Part shown: in pieces, positions 43,761-53,239 of the stretch
How the letters are laid out: each line of letters opens with the position of its first letter
How positions within the stretch are numbered: position 1 is the first letter of the stretch
From: Bacillus sp. AFS015802
Lineage (GTDB): Bacteria > Bacillota > Bacilli > Bacillales > Bacillaceae_B
Assembly (NCBI RefSeq): GCF_002561455.1
Contig: NZ_NTUP01000004.1
Span: 71,967-135,966, forward strand
Reading direction: 5' to 3'
Length of the DNA stretch: 64,000 nt
The notes under the pieces: generated by a model
What the model was told of the DNA's origin: nothing
What the model saw: the letters and a program-made list of their open reading frames with translations, nothing else
Database searches by the model: none
Position numbers and translations under genes: made by a program

Positions 43761-44669
43761 TTGAAGGAAATATTCTTATCAATTGATCATTACCATTTAA
43801 GAGGCCACATCTGGGGAGAAAATCATTCCCCAACCATCATTTGTCTACATGGATTGGGCAACACAAGTCTGAGTTTTATAGAGATAGCTGAAGAATTAAA
43901 AGGAGAGTATCAAATCATTTCAATCGACCTTCCCGGACATGGAAAAAGTGATAAGTTCGCAACCGAGGCAGAGTATGAAATGGAGAATATGACGACTTGG
44001 TTGTACCGGGCTCTGGAGAGATTGAATGTAGGGAAATTTTACTTTATGGCCCACTCATACGGTGCAGATATAGCTCTTCATTTCATGAAAAAGTATGGAT
44101 CATACGTCATCAAAACGTTGCTACTTGATGGTGGCTATACGACCAAGGCTCATTTTTATCACATTGTAGATGAACTGGCATCAAAGCCAGATTGGAAATG
44201 GCCGAACATTAACAGTGTAGAAAAGGAGATTGAATACACGGCAGAGTCCTTTGATTCATTTGAATATCCAAGCTATAAAGCTTTTTACGATGAAGAAGCT
44301 AAATCATACAGCGATTGGAATGAAGATAAAATAATAGCTTCAAAGGATTACGTCAAAGAAGTTGATGGAAGAGTGAAGCTTATAGCTGATTCAGAAGTCG
44401 CCGGTTCAGTGATTAAGTCTATGGCCCGTTCACCTATCAACAAGGTTTATAGTCAATTAGGGGATAATATGTTGTTGCTGGTGGCTACGTTACCTCAAGA
44501 GTTTAAGGTGATTAATGACAAATTAATAGAAGATGTGAAGAGCCATTCCAGGATGGGAGTCAAATGGGTAGAGAATGCTACTCATATGTTGCATTGGGAT
44601 CAGAGAGAAGCGGTTGTGGAGGAAATCAGGAACTACTTTAAACCTGACAGTCAGTCCCCCATTTGCTGA
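43761..44669 (+). CDS. Alpha/beta hydrolase fold protein
   Basis: This 302-residue hydrolase has the oxyanion-hole HGLGN, IDLPGHGKSD and the nucleophile elbow AHSYGAD. The final His is probably in NATHMLHWD near residue 282. Substrate is unknown. It starts at TTG 43761 behind TTGAGGTGCCATT, 20 bp after the CPBP gene, and may be cotranscribed with it. Confidence 0.82.
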   Translation: MKEIFLSIDHYHLRGHIWGENHSPTIICLHGLGNTSLSFIEIAEELKGEYQIISIDLPGHGKSDKFATEAEYEMENMTTWLYRALERLNVGKFYFMAHSYGADIALHFMKKYGSYVIKTLLLDGGYTTKAHFYHIVDELASKPDWKWPNINSVEKEIEYTAESFDSFEYPSYKAFYDEEAKSYSDWNEDKIIASKDYVKEVDGRVKLIADSEVAGSVIKSMARSPINKVYSQLGDNMLLLVATLPQEFKVINDKLIEDVKSHSRMGVKWVENATHMLHWDQREAVVEEIRNYFKPDSQSPIC

Positions 44670-44748
44670 CCTACGTGAGCATCCATTCAAGCAGGGATTG
44701 ATGCTCTTTGTGTTGAAGTCAGTACCAATAACACTAAGGAGTTAAAAA

Positions 44749-46662
44749 ATGAATAGCAATATCGAAAAATATCCAAGCATAAAAGACCTACTCTCACTCC
44801 CAACCTTATCAAATACCACTATAAGCGAAGACGGTCAAAATATAGCCTTCGTCAAACAAACAGCGGACTGGGAAGCCAATACATATCAACAACATATATG
44901 GATCTATGAAAAAAAGAAGGGCCGATGTTTCCGTATCGACGAAGGGACGTCCCCATCATGGTCTCCAGATTCCAGACAACTCGCTTACCTTCGTTCAGTT
45001 GAAAAGAAAAATCAGATTTTTGTAATGTCATTAGATGGCTCTCCTACTGTTCAAATGACGGATCATAAAGAAGGGATAACCCATTTCAAATGGGCTCCAA
45101 CCGGAAAAGGTTTTTATTACATTGCTCTGTCCAAAGAATCGGAGGAAATCAAGAAGCGAAGGGAAACCTATGGAGATTTCCATCACGTAGGCAGGGAATA
45201 TCGGCATCACTGTCTGCATTACCTTGAGATCAATGATTCTAGCCGAAAAGAGAAGCCGCTAACGGACGGTCAGGAATTTCACATACTTGAATTTGATATC
45301 TCAAGCGATGGAAAAAAGGCTGTGTTACTGACTGCTCCAAGTCCAAACATGGAAGAAATATTTAATAGAAGTCTATCCATACTCGATATTGAAACAGGCG
45401 AGCTGCAAAAGTTGAATATCGATAGGTTGCTAGGAGGGAGTGTCTGCTTTTCTTCCGACAACAACCAAATCTGTTATACAGCAAGCATGAGGGAAAAGGA
45501 TTACTACAAAAACCATATACAGGACAATACTTTGGAAATCTATGATTTGAAAACGGGGGAGTTCACCCGACCACTGTCCAATATGGATAGTTCCGTTATT
45601 CCGATACGGTGGACGTCTAAGGGAATTTTTATAACGTGGCAGGATCAAACGAACTATCATATTGGATTGGTAACCGAAAATGGCGTTGTCGGTGATAATA
45701 AAGACGGATTTGTAAAGGATGCATCGATCACAAGGGATGGAAATCATCTCACCTATTCCATGGCCAAACCAAATGAAACCTTCGAAATCTATGTAAATGA
45801 CCAACAAATTACGGATGAAAATTCTTTTTTCAAAGACAAGCGCCAAAGTCACAGGCAAGTCATCTCATGGAAAAGCACGGATGATCTTGAAATAGAAGGG
45901 GTCTTAACCACTCCCGCAGATGTTGATCCAAATAAAACATACCCATTACTGGTCCTCATCCACGGCGGTCCGGGATGGGCGTCTTTCCCCATTCATTCCG
46001 GCTGTTTCAATGAAAAATATCCTGTTGAGCAGTTTGTGGAAAAAGGCTTTATCGTCCTGGAACCAAACTACAGGGGAAGTTCCGGTTATGGCAATGACTT
46101 CTTAACAGCAAACCATCGAAACGTTGGACTCGGGGACTGTGAGGATGTGATATCCGGGGTTGACGCACTCGTTGAAAAGGGTATCGCTGATAAGAAAAGA
46201 GTAGGGGTGATGGGATGGAGTCAGGGAGGATTTATATCAGCCTTCTGCTCAATTTATAGTGATCGTTTTAAAGCGGCTTCCGTCGGGGGAGCGATTACAA
46301 ATTGGAGACATCATTACGTGAATACCGATATACCTTACTTCATTCGTATGCATTTAGGAGATACGCCTTGGAATGACCCTGAGGTGTATGCAAAGACTTC
46401 GCCCATGAACTATATCCAATCAGCCTGCACTCCCACCTTGATCCAGCACGGCGACATGGATGCACGGGTTCCCATTTCCAATGCTTATGAGCTTCACAAG
46501 GGGTTGAAGGATATGGACGTGGAGACAGAATTCATTATCTTTAAAGGAATGGCCTATAGTCCTGACCAGCCGGGGATGAATGTCGCGATCATGAAGCAGA
46601 ATTTGATGTGGTTTTCACATTATATACTTGGAGAAAGCAACAACTGGAGGGATTCGTTATGA
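44749..46662 (+). CDS. S9 family peptidase with altered catalytic His
   Basis: This 637-residue protein has an N-terminal beta-propeller (several WSPDS-type repeats) and a C-terminal alpha/beta-hydrolase domain of acylaminoacyl-peptidase type. Ser in GWSQGGF (near 491) and Asp in HGDMDARVP (near 570) are present. The segment that normally carries the catalytic His (GxGHxxxxP) reads GMAYSPDQP, with Tyr603 in that place. It may be inactive or use another His. The ATG follows AAGGAGTT. The stop overlaps the next gene by 4 bp. Confidence 0.85.
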   Translation: MNSNIEKYPSIKDLLSLPTLSNTTISEDGQNIAFVKQTADWEANTYQQHIWIYEKKKGRCFRIDEGTSPSWSPDSRQLAYLRSVEKKNQIFVMSLDGSPTVQMTDHKEGITHFKWAPTGKGFYYIALSKESEEIKKRRETYGDFHHVGREYRHHCLHYLEINDSSRKEKPLTDGQEFHILEFDISSDGKKAVLLTAPSPNMEEIFNRSLSILDIETGELQKLNIDRLLGGSVCFSSDNNQICYTASMREKDYYKNHIQDNTLEIYDLKTGEFTRPLSNMDSSVIPIRWTSKGIFITWQDQTNYHIGLVTENGVVGDNKDGFVKDASITRDGNHLTYSMAKPNETFEIYVNDQQITDENSFFKDKRQSHRQVISWKSTDDLEIEGVLTTPADVDPNKTYPLLVLIHGGPGWASFPIHSGCFNEKYPVEQFVEKGFIVLEPNYRGSSGYGNDFLTANHRNVGLGDCEDVISGVDALVEKGIADKKRVGVMGWSQGGFISAFCSIYSDRFKAASVGGAITNWRHHYVNTDIPYFIRMHLGDTPWNDPEVYAKTSPMNYIQSACTPTLIQHGDMDARVPISNAYELHKGLKDMDVETEFIIFKGMAYSPDQPGMNVAIMKQNLMWFSHYILGESNNWRDSL

Positions 46663-47471
46663 AGAAGATGCTCCTCTTGGGCGCAAGCGGATTAGTGGGG
46701 AAAGCGTTGGTGAAAGAGTGCAAAGGTTCCTTTGAGGTATACGGGACCTATGCAACCAGACCGGTAGATCTTCCCGAAGAAAAACAATTTCAATTAGACA
46801 TCAGGGATAAGAAAAAAATGAAGGAAGTCATCCAAGACATCAAGCCTGATGTCATCATCTCATGTCTACGTGGTGCCTTCGATCAACAGCTTGAGTTTCA
46901 CAAGGAGCTTGCACTGGAAATTCAAAACACGGAAAGCACACTCTATTACTTTTCCACGGCCAACGTGTTCGATGGGGACTTCACGAAGCATCATACAGAA
47001 GAAGACGAACCTAATGCTGCATCACCTTATGGGCAGTTCAAAGTAGAGTGTGAAACTGCGCTGCAGGAGACTTTAAAGGAACGTGCCGTTATCATACGTA
47101 TTCCGCAAATATGGGGGAAGAATTCTCCGAGGCTGGACCAGATCAAAAGTGGGATTGAAGAAGGCTCTATTGATGTTTACAGCAATCTGGAGTGTAATCA
47201 TCTCACGGATGAACTATTGGCCAAACAGTTGATATACATCATTCTTCATCACCTTAAAGGAGTTTTTCATCTGGGTGCGGTCGATATGATGACACAGGCT
47301 CAATTCGTTGAGGAATTAGTTGGCAGTCTTACGAATAAAGATATTACGTTTCATGATTGCCTCCTTGAAGATAAACCGGAGACCTTTCATTTTGGGTTGA
47401 AGAGCATTCGGAAAAGTCTTCCGGAGCGTTTGTTGAAGACGAATAGGGCATTGGTAAGCGATTTAGTTTAG
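46659..47471 (+). CDS. RmlD-like NAD-dependent reductase/epimerase
   Basis: This 270-residue extended SDR has the cofactor loop LLLGASGLVGKA at residues 4-15, FSTANVFDGD, and the catalytic YGQFK (YxxxK), as in dTDP-4-dehydrorhamnose reductases. No other rhamnose genes adjoin, so the substrate is open. ATG 46659 overlaps the S9 gene stop (ATGA), with CTGGAGG as ribosome site, giving coupled translation. Confidence 0.82.
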   Translation: MKKMLLLGASGLVGKALVKECKGSFEVYGTYATRPVDLPEEKQFQLDIRDKKKMKEVIQDIKPDVIISCLRGAFDQQLEFHKELALEIQNTESTLYYFSTANVFDGDFTKHHTEEDEPNAASPYGQFKVECETALQETLKERAVIIRIPQIWGKNSPRLDQIKSGIEEGSIDVYSNLECNHLTDELLAKQLIYIILHHLKGVFHLGAVDMMTQAQFVEELVGSLTNKDITFHDCLLEDKPETFHFGLKSIRKSLPERLLKTNRALVSDLV

Positions 47472-47501
47472 TCAGATCCTGTTGAAATAGGAGGCTTGTA
47501 A

Positions 47502-48029
47502 ATGTTTGATACATTTAATTTTGACCTCATTTATCGTGAACGAAATGATGTAACTCCTTTGGTGGTCATGATGTGTGGTGTGGCTGGTTCCGGTAAAACG
47601 ACGTTTTCAAAAATATTGGAGCGGGGTGGGTTTGTCCGCCTTTCAATCGATGAAGAAATTTGGGCAACGAATGGCCGGTGGGGGATTGATTTCCCAATGG
47701 AAAAGGTTGAGGAGTACAAAAAAGACGCAGAAGAGAAATTGCGCCATCGTTTAATAAAGCTCATTCAAGATAAACAGCAGGTGGTGATTGACTTTAGTTT
47801 TTGGGACCGCGCAAGAAGGAACCAATACAAAAAACTGATCGAGGATTCCGGAGGTAAATGGATACTTGTTTATTTAAAGGTTCAACCACATGTTTTACGC
47901 GAACGACTTGCGTTACGTAACCAGCGGTTTGATGCCAATTCCTTCCCTATTTCAGAAGAACTTTTAACGTCATATCTTAATGGTTTTGAAATACCTCAAG
48001 GAGAAGGGGAAATAGTGATAGACAATTAA
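47502..48029 (+). CDS. P-loop kinase-like ATP-binding protein
   Basis: This 175-residue protein has Walker A GVAGSGKTT (near 26-34), a following LSIDEEIW with an acidic residue, and a lid region RARRNQYKKL. It is of the AAA_33/zeta-like small-molecule kinase type, which may phosphorylate sugars, nucleosides or antibiotics. The ATG follows ATAGGAGGCTTGTAA. It is 30 bp after the reductase gene and probably in the same operon. Confidence 0.78.
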   Translation: MFDTFNFDLIYRERNDVTPLVVMMCGVAGSGKTTFSKILERGGFVRLSIDEEIWATNGRWGIDFPMEKVEEYKKDAEEKLRHRLIKLIQDKQQVVIDFSFWDRARRNQYKKLIEDSGGKWILVYLKVQPHVLRERLALRNQRFDANSFPISEELLTSYLNGFEIPQGEGEIVIDN

Positions 48030-48131
48030 AGGGTGGTAAGTAACAGTGCAGCCCCATGCTTTTGAACAAAAGCAGGATTTCCCCTTCCACTCTCAGCATA
48101 CACAGTGAAAAGGAATGAAAGGAGAAAAAGC

Positions 48132-49226
48132 ATGAATGTTGAAAAACAGATACTAGAATGGTTCACCCATTTCCACGCTCATCCGGAAGTGAGCTGGAAG
48201 GAAGTTGAAACGACGAATACAATTGCAGGGATCCTCGATGAACTGAATGTGAGCTACAGGAGATTTTCTGATGTGACAGGGTTGATCGCTGAGATAGGAG
48301 AAGGGAAGGAAGTGACGGCTGTACGCGCGGATATCGATGCCCTGTGGCAAGAGGTGGACGGGGGGATGAAAGCGAATCATTCCTGTGGTCATGATGCCAA
48401 TATGTCGATGGTTCTGGGATCGCTTCTTTATTGCCTTCAGGATCCTCCAAAGGATAAGCGGATCCGTTTCATTTTTCAACCTGCAGAGGAGAAGGGAAAT
48501 GGATCGCTGACAATGATTGAGAAAGGGGCACTTCTTGATGTCCGTTATTTATTCGGCGTTCATTTGAGACCTAAAGAAGAATTGGATCATGGGTCCTTTT
48601 CGCCTTCAGTCCATCACGGAGCAGGGATTTACATGGAAGGGAAAATAAGAGGGGTTGATGCTCATGGTGCGAGACCTCATCAGGGGAAGAATAGCATCGA
48701 TGTGTTGGCGGCCATTCATGCCTTTTTAAAAACGATCTATTTGTCTCCATTTGAATCGTATTCTGCCAAACTGACAAAGCTCGCTGCAGGAGGGGAGAAT
48801 CTAAACATCATTCCTGGAAATGCGGAGTTTGCCATCGATGTACGTGCCCAGAAGAATGAGGTGCTGGAAGAAATACAGCGCAGGCTCCAGGATGGGGTCG
48901 ATGGCATTGCCAAGCTGTACGGAGTCACGATTGAGTATGAATGGGCAGATTATACACCCGGGGCGGAAGTGTCGGAAGAGGCTGAGAGCATCACGAGGGA
49001 AGCGATTCGATCCATCGCGGGTGAAGAAGCATTGGCTCCGCCGGTCATTACATCGGGCAGCGATGATTTTCATTTTTACACGATCAAGCATCCGGAAGTG
49101 AAGGCGGCGATGATCGGGGTCGGGGCGGATTTGACTCCCGGGCTGCATCATCCGGACATGACATTTAATGTTTCAGCGTTGAATCAAGCTGCAAAAATAA
49201 TAGCGGAGACGTTAAAAAAAGCATAA
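48132..49226 (+). CDS. amhX: M20 family amidohydrolase, AmhX-like
   Basis: This 364-residue metallo-aminoacylase hydrolyses N-acyl amino acids. Metal and catalytic motifs are VRADIDAL, NHSCGHDANM, and QPAEEKGNG (Glu-Glu pair), then GVHL and HHPDMTFN. ATG 48132 follows AAAGGAGAAAAAGC. It is upstream of an NhaC antiporter and near an N-succinylamino acid racemase-like enzyme and a GNAT acyltransferase, which suggests it releases L-amino acid from N-succinyl-L-amino acid. Confidence 0.82.
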   Translation: MNVEKQILEWFTHFHAHPEVSWKEVETTNTIAGILDELNVSYRRFSDVTGLIAEIGEGKEVTAVRADIDALWQEVDGGMKANHSCGHDANMSMVLGSLLYCLQDPPKDKRIRFIFQPAEEKGNGSLTMIEKGALLDVRYLFGVHLRPKEELDHGSFSPSVHHGAGIYMEGKIRGVDAHGARPHQGKNSIDVLAAIHAFLKTIYLSPFESYSAKLTKLAAGGENLNIIPGNAEFAIDVRAQKNEVLEEIQRRLQDGVDGIAKLYGVTIEYEWADYTPGAEVSEEAESITREAIRSIAGEEALAPPVITSGSDDFHFYTIKHPEVKAAMIGVGADLTPGLHHPDMTFNVSALNQAAKIIAETLKKA

Positions 49227-49233
49227 ATCTAAT

Positions 49234-49247
49234 TGTAAACGGTACCA
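49234..49247 (+). promoter_or_regulatory. Near-perfect CcpA cre site before nhaC
   Basis: TGTAAACGGTACCA matches the cre consensus TGWAANCGNTNWCA at all but one position. It ends 8 bp before the -35. Confidence 0.7.
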
Positions 49248-49255
49248 AAAACGGA

Positions 49256-49316
49256 TTGACGACTCCAGATTCTGCCCTTATGATACTCATATAACGACTA
49301 TTTAGCGACAATTATA
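49256..49316 (+). promoter_or_regulatory. nhaC promoter with CGAC-repeat motif
   Basis: TTGACG (49256-49261) and TATGAT (49279-49284) are 17 bp apart. TAACGACTATTTAGCGACA (49292-49310), overlapping the expected transcription start, recurs almost exactly at 52050-52067 between the regulator and racemase genes. Confidence 0.7.
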
Positions 49317-49355
49317 AATAGTCAAAAAACAAAGGGATTTCAAGGGGGAATTTGG

Positions 49356-50774
49356 ATGAAGAAAGAAATGTCTTTTTGGCTGGCAATCATACCATTGCTT
49401 GTCATGATCACCGTAATGGCCATTACAATTGTCGTGTTGGAGCAGGGGCCGCACATTCCTCTCATCATCGGGACGGTCACGGCTGCACTTGTCGCCTGGT
49501 TTGCGGGGTTCAAGTGGAAGGATATAGAGGAAGCGATGTATAAGGGGATTCGTCTTGCACTACCTGCCGTCGTCATCATCATGCTTGTGGGATTGACGAT
49601 CGGTGCTTGGATCGGCGGGGGAGTCGTGGCGACGATGATCTATTATGGTCTGAAGATGATCACACCTTCGCTTTTCCTTTTATCGATCGCTGTCATCTGT
49701 GCAGTTGTGTCGCTTGCGATCGGGAGTTCCTGGTCAACAATGGGGACCATCGGCGTTGCGGGCATGGGAATCGGCATTAGTATGGGGATTCCGGCTCCGA
49801 TGATTGCGGGTGCCATTATCTCCGGGGCTTATTTCGGTGATAAGATGTCGCCGCTGTCAGATACAACGAACCTGGCTTCGGGACTGACCAATACGGATCT
49901 TTTTGTACATATCCGACATATGCTTTACACAACGATACCGGGCTTTGTGATTGCCCTCGCTGTATATGCTTATTTAGGAAGGAACTTTGGAAAAAGCGGG
50001 GTCAATACCGAGGACATTGAAAAAACAATCGGGGTTCTGCAGGACAGCTTTGTCATTTCACCATTTTTACTGATTGTACCACTGCTTGTCATTGTGCTTG
50101 TTGCACGAAAGGTTCCTGCCATACCGGCTCTGATCGTGGGGATCATTCTTGGATTTGGGGCACAGGTCTTCATTCAGCATGATTCGTTTGCGGATGCTGT
50201 TTCGGCTCTTCAAAGCGGATACGTGATCGAGACGGGAAATACGATGGTCGATGATCTGTTTTCCCGGGGAGGGCTCGATTCCATGATGTACACGGTCTCG
50301 ATGACGATTGTAGCGATGACCTTCGGTGGGATTTTGGAGCACACAGGTATGCTTCAAGCCATCGTAAACCAGATCCTTAAGGTGACAAAGACAGCGAAAG
50401 GCTTGGTGGCTTCCACTGTGGTTTCTTGTTTTGCCACGAATGCATCATGCTCTGAACAGTATATTTCCGTTGTGGTGCCTTCAAGGATGTATGCGAATGC
50501 CTATAAGGAAAAAGGGCTGCACTCAAAGAATCTGTCCCGCGCCCTTGAGGATGGAGGGACGTTGACATCCGTCTTTATCCCATGGAATACATGCGGCGTC
50601 TTTATTTTAGGAACGCTCGGCGTCCATGCATTCGAGTATGCTCCATATGCGGTGCTGAATTTCATCGTGCCGATCATTTCCATCATCTATGCCTTCACGG
50701 GCTTCAGCATTACCAAGCTGAGTGAAACCGAGATGAAGGCAATGGAGCAGGAGGATGCTACACTTTCCTCCTGA
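49356..50774 (+). CDS. nhaC: NhaC family Na+/H+ antiporter
   Basis: This 472-residue transporter has 11-12 predicted helices and the NhaC core SGAYFGDKMSPLSDTTNLA. NhaC proteins exchange Na+ for H+, and some family members carry organic substrates such as malate/lactate. Located between the amidohydrolase and racemase genes and sharing the regulator's motif, it may import a substrate of the pathway. Its ATG follows CAAGGGGGAATTTGG. Confidence 0.86.
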   Translation: MKKEMSFWLAIIPLLVMITVMAITIVVLEQGPHIPLIIGTVTAALVAWFAGFKWKDIEEAMYKGIRLALPAVVIIMLVGLTIGAWIGGGVVATMIYYGLKMITPSLFLLSIAVICAVVSLAIGSSWSTMGTIGVAGMGIGISMGIPAPMIAGAIISGAYFGDKMSPLSDTTNLASGLTNTDLFVHIRHMLYTTIPGFVIALAVYAYLGRNFGKSGVNTEDIEKTIGVLQDSFVISPFLLIVPLLVIVLVARKVPAIPALIVGIILGFGAQVFIQHDSFADAVSALQSGYVIETGNTMVDDLFSRGGLDSMMYTVSMTIVAMTFGGILEHTGMLQAIVNQILKVTKTAKGLVASTVVSCFATNASCSEQYISVVVPSRMYANAYKEKGLHSKNLSRALEDGGTLTSVFIPWNTCGVFILGTLGVHAFEYAPYAVLNFIVPIISIIYAFTGFSITKLSETEMKAMEQEDATLSS

Positions 50775-50779
50775 ACCGG

Positions 50780-52030
50780 TCAATAGATGGGGAAGGTCAG
50801 TTCATAAATGGCGCGCGGCCTTCCTTGAGCATACGTCATTTCTTCTCCAATGATCTTAGCGGAACCGTTGTCGACCAGTTTCTTCAAGATTCGTTCTGCC
50901 GAGCGCCTCGTGATTTGCATATAGTCAGAAAGCTCTGCAGCTGTGAAGTCACGGGACGACCGGGATTTCTGGAATTGAATGATTTTGGATAAGTTCGACG
51001 GACTTAATTTTAATTGTTTGGCAAGAGACAGCATTTCGGGAGTATCATTTTTCAGATGCTGTTTCTTGCTTTTATCAGGGTAAGGTCCTGACAACTCTTT
51101 TTCCTCATTCAGAATAAAGGCGCAGCCATCAGGATCAATCTTTCTGGCATATGACAACGCGGTCTGTGCGTTGGCTTCTGCTTCCGCTGCCGTAGGACCG
51201 TATCCGAAGCCTGCAAGAATAGGGTGTTCAAGGAAGTCGGTGCTTTCCAGGAAATGTTCGATGCTCCCCCTATTGCTGTAAATCGTGAAGGAAGCATCGT
51301 CCTCATTTTTTTGGAGTGTTCCCTTCATCAAGCGGGCGAGCTCATGAAGACGTTCATGTTCACCATCCCATTCTTGAATGGAAAGACGGGCAGCGGCAAT
51401 CGTGGCTGCTTTTCGTTTCGAAAGAAGGGATTGGGAATGAGCTTCTTCGATGGCCCGTATCAGCGACTTGGCAGGGTCGATCATTCTCATGCAAGGGATG
51501 TGCATCTCGACAAGCCGGTCATAAACCGCATGGATGCTCGTTAAGGCCAACTCGGTTTGACCATCCTGAAATAACTGCCGGTGGAAGTCTGTATAGTCGT
51601 TGATGTGAAAGTTGTGGGGCAGGCGCTCTTTATAATCCATTACGTATCGGGGCGGGTTCTTGAGGTGTAAGTCTGACTGGACGTGATCGATGAAAGAAAG
51701 ATCCATTAAATCGATGGACACGCGGTCTGGTTCAATCCCATGATGGTGCAGGATATAAAGCAGTGATGTCACAAGGGCCGTCTCATCCTGTTCCAGGTAA
51801 AGAACCGGGACAGATAGTGTGCGGCAGGCTTGTTCTGAAAAAAAGTAAGGCAGTGCACCGGAAAACAAAACGGCATCACAAGGTGTGAGGTCTTTCATAA
51901 GCATGCTTGCTTCCTGGGGTTCATCGTAAATATAGGGGACCAGTTCGATATTGTAAAGATTTGGTGCCACGGACGTCTGGACGTGTTCCATGAATTCTTT
52001 CGACCCGATCAGGGCGATTTTCGTTTTCAT
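50780..52030 (-). CDS. Cluster-linked transcriptional regulator
   Basis: This 416-residue protein ends in a winged-helix domain: FTAAELSDYMQITRRSAERI (near 367-386) is a helix-turn-helix. The first 130 residues look like a Rossmann-type sensor (KIALIGSKEFMEHVQ) resembling PrpR-N-like receivers, and the middle (near 225-300) resembles a degenerate GGDEF/cyclase-like domain (ILAGFGYGPTAAEAEANAQ). It is divergent from the racemase gene, 86 bp apart, and likely binds the CGAC motif. The ATG follows AGAAAGGAGATTGTC on the minus strand. Confidence 0.75.
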   Translation of the reverse strand: MKTKIALIGSKEFMEHVQTSVAPNLYNIELVPYIYDEPQEASMLMKDLTPCDAVLFSGALPYFFSEQACRTLSVPVLYLEQDETALVTSLLYILHHHGIEPDRVSIDLMDLSFIDHVQSDLHLKNPPRYVMDYKERLPHNFHINDYTDFHRQLFQDGQTELALTSIHAVYDRLVEMHIPCMRMIDPAKSLIRAIEEAHSQSLLSKRKAATIAAARLSIQEWDGEHERLHELARLMKGTLQKNEDDASFTIYSNRGSIEHFLESTDFLEHPILAGFGYGPTAAEAEANAQTALSYARKIDPDGCAFILNEEKELSGPYPDKSKKQHLKNDTPEMLSLAKQLKLSPSNLSKIIQFQKSRSSRDFTAAELSDYMQITRRSAERILKKLVDNGSAKIIGEEMTYAQGRPRAIYELTFPIY

Positions 52031-52048
52031 GACAATCTCCTTTCTGAA

Positions 52049-52073
52049 TTAACGACTATATAACGACATTATA
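52049..52073. promoter_or_regulatory. CGAC-repeat motif in the divergent regulator/racemase gap
   Basis: TAACGACTATATAACGACA (52050-52068) differs by two bases from the copy at 49292-49310. A minus-strand TATAAT (52073-52068) abuts it, so binding would control the regulator's own promoter. Confidence 0.65.
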
Positions 52074-52116
52074 CCAAGAGGAAATAAAATTTGTTAGTTT
52101 AAGGGGCGTTTAACAT

Positions 52117-53226
52117 ATGATCATAAAAAAAATAAATTTGTATGCCATCCGATTACCACTGAAACAGCCTTTTATCATAAGTTACCATACCTATGATGAT
52201 ATGCCTTCTATCATTTTGGAAATGGAGACGGACGAAGGAATCATTGGATATGGTGAAGCGGTGGCGGATGAACATGTGACAGGCGAAACGTGGGAAAGCA
52301 CATTTCAAGTGCTGCAGCATACCCTCGCCCCGAAACTGATCGGGGAGAATCCGTTTCATATTGAAAAAATCCATGAGCTGATGGATCAAGCCATTTGCAA
52401 TGCCCCGACAGCAAAGGCGGCCATCGATATCGCTTGCTATGATGCTATTGGAAAAAAAGTGAATCAACCCGTTTATCAGCTCCTCGGCGGCCGTTATCAT
52501 GACGAATTCCAGATCACCCATGTCCTGAGCATAACAGAGCCGGATACGATGGCAGACGAAGCAGCCAGTATGATCGAGAAAGGTTTTCAATCCTTTAAAA
52601 TGAAGGTTGGAACCGATATCGACCAGGACATTGAACGAATACGGAAAGTCAGGGAACGTGTCGGGTTGGACGTGCCGATCCGGGTAGATGTGAACCAGGG
52701 CTGGAAGAACAGCAGTCAGACGATGAAGGCCCTGCGGCACCTGCAAGACTTGAACATCGATTGGCTGGAGCAGCCCGTTTTGGCAGATGATATAGATGGC
52801 ATGGTCCGGATCAAATCGAGGACAGATATCCCCCTCATGATCGATGAAGGGCTGAAAGGCGTACGTGACATGCGTGAGATCATCGGGAAGCAGGCAGCGG
52901 ATAAAGTGAATATCAAATTGATGAAAAGCGGAGGAATCTACCCGGCCGTGAAGCTTGCCCACATGGCTGAGATGGCAGGGATGGAATGCCAGGTTGGTTC
53001 GATGGTCGAGTCATCGATCGCGTCAGCAGCCGGATTCCATGTGGCTTTTTCCAAAAAGATCATCACTAGTGTAGAATTGACGGGTCCGATTAAGTTTTCA
53101 AAGGACATCGGAGACCTGCATTATGACGTCCCCTATATCCGACTGTCTGAAAAAGCGGGCCTCGGTGTTAACGTAAATAAAGATATATTGGAAGAGTTGA
53201 CGGAGTTTAAAAGTATCGTAGAGTAA
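52117..53226 (+). CDS. Enolase-superfamily racemase, N-succinyl-Arg/Lys racemase-like
   Basis: This 369-residue muconate-lactonising subgroup enzyme has acid/base lysines in KMKVG (161, 163) and KLMKSGG (267), and metal ligands Asp191 (RVDVNQGW), Glu218 (EQP) and Asp243 (DEG). The dipeptide-epimerase DxD loop is replaced by VELTGP, arguing against peptides. Overall it closely recalls the Bacillus cereus N-succinyl-L-Arg/Lys racemase. With the M20 hydrolase and GNAT it would convert N-succinyl-D- to N-succinyl-L-amino acids. The ATG follows TTTAAGGGGCGTTTAAC. Confidence 0.8.
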   Translation: MIIKKINLYAIRLPLKQPFIISYHTYDDMPSIILEMETDEGIIGYGEAVADEHVTGETWESTFQVLQHTLAPKLIGENPFHIEKIHELMDQAICNAPTAKAAIDIACYDAIGKKVNQPVYQLLGGRYHDEFQITHVLSITEPDTMADEAASMIEKGFQSFKMKVGTDIDQDIERIRKVRERVGLDVPIRVDVNQGWKNSSQTMKALRHLQDLNIDWLEQPVLADDIDGMVRIKSRTDIPLMIDEGLKGVRDMREIIGKQAADKVNIKLMKSGGIYPAVKLAHMAEMAGMECQVGSMVESSIASAAGFHVAFSKKIITSVELTGPIKFSKDIGDLHYDVPYIRLSEKAGLGVNVNKDILEELTEFKSIVE

Positions 53227-53239
53227 GGAGCATGGGATC

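Noticed and set aside
52117-53226. Dipeptide epimerase (YkfB type)
   Set aside because: The DxD loop that binds the peptide amino group in such epimerases is replaced by VELTGP, and the neighbours fit an N-acyl amino acid pathway better.
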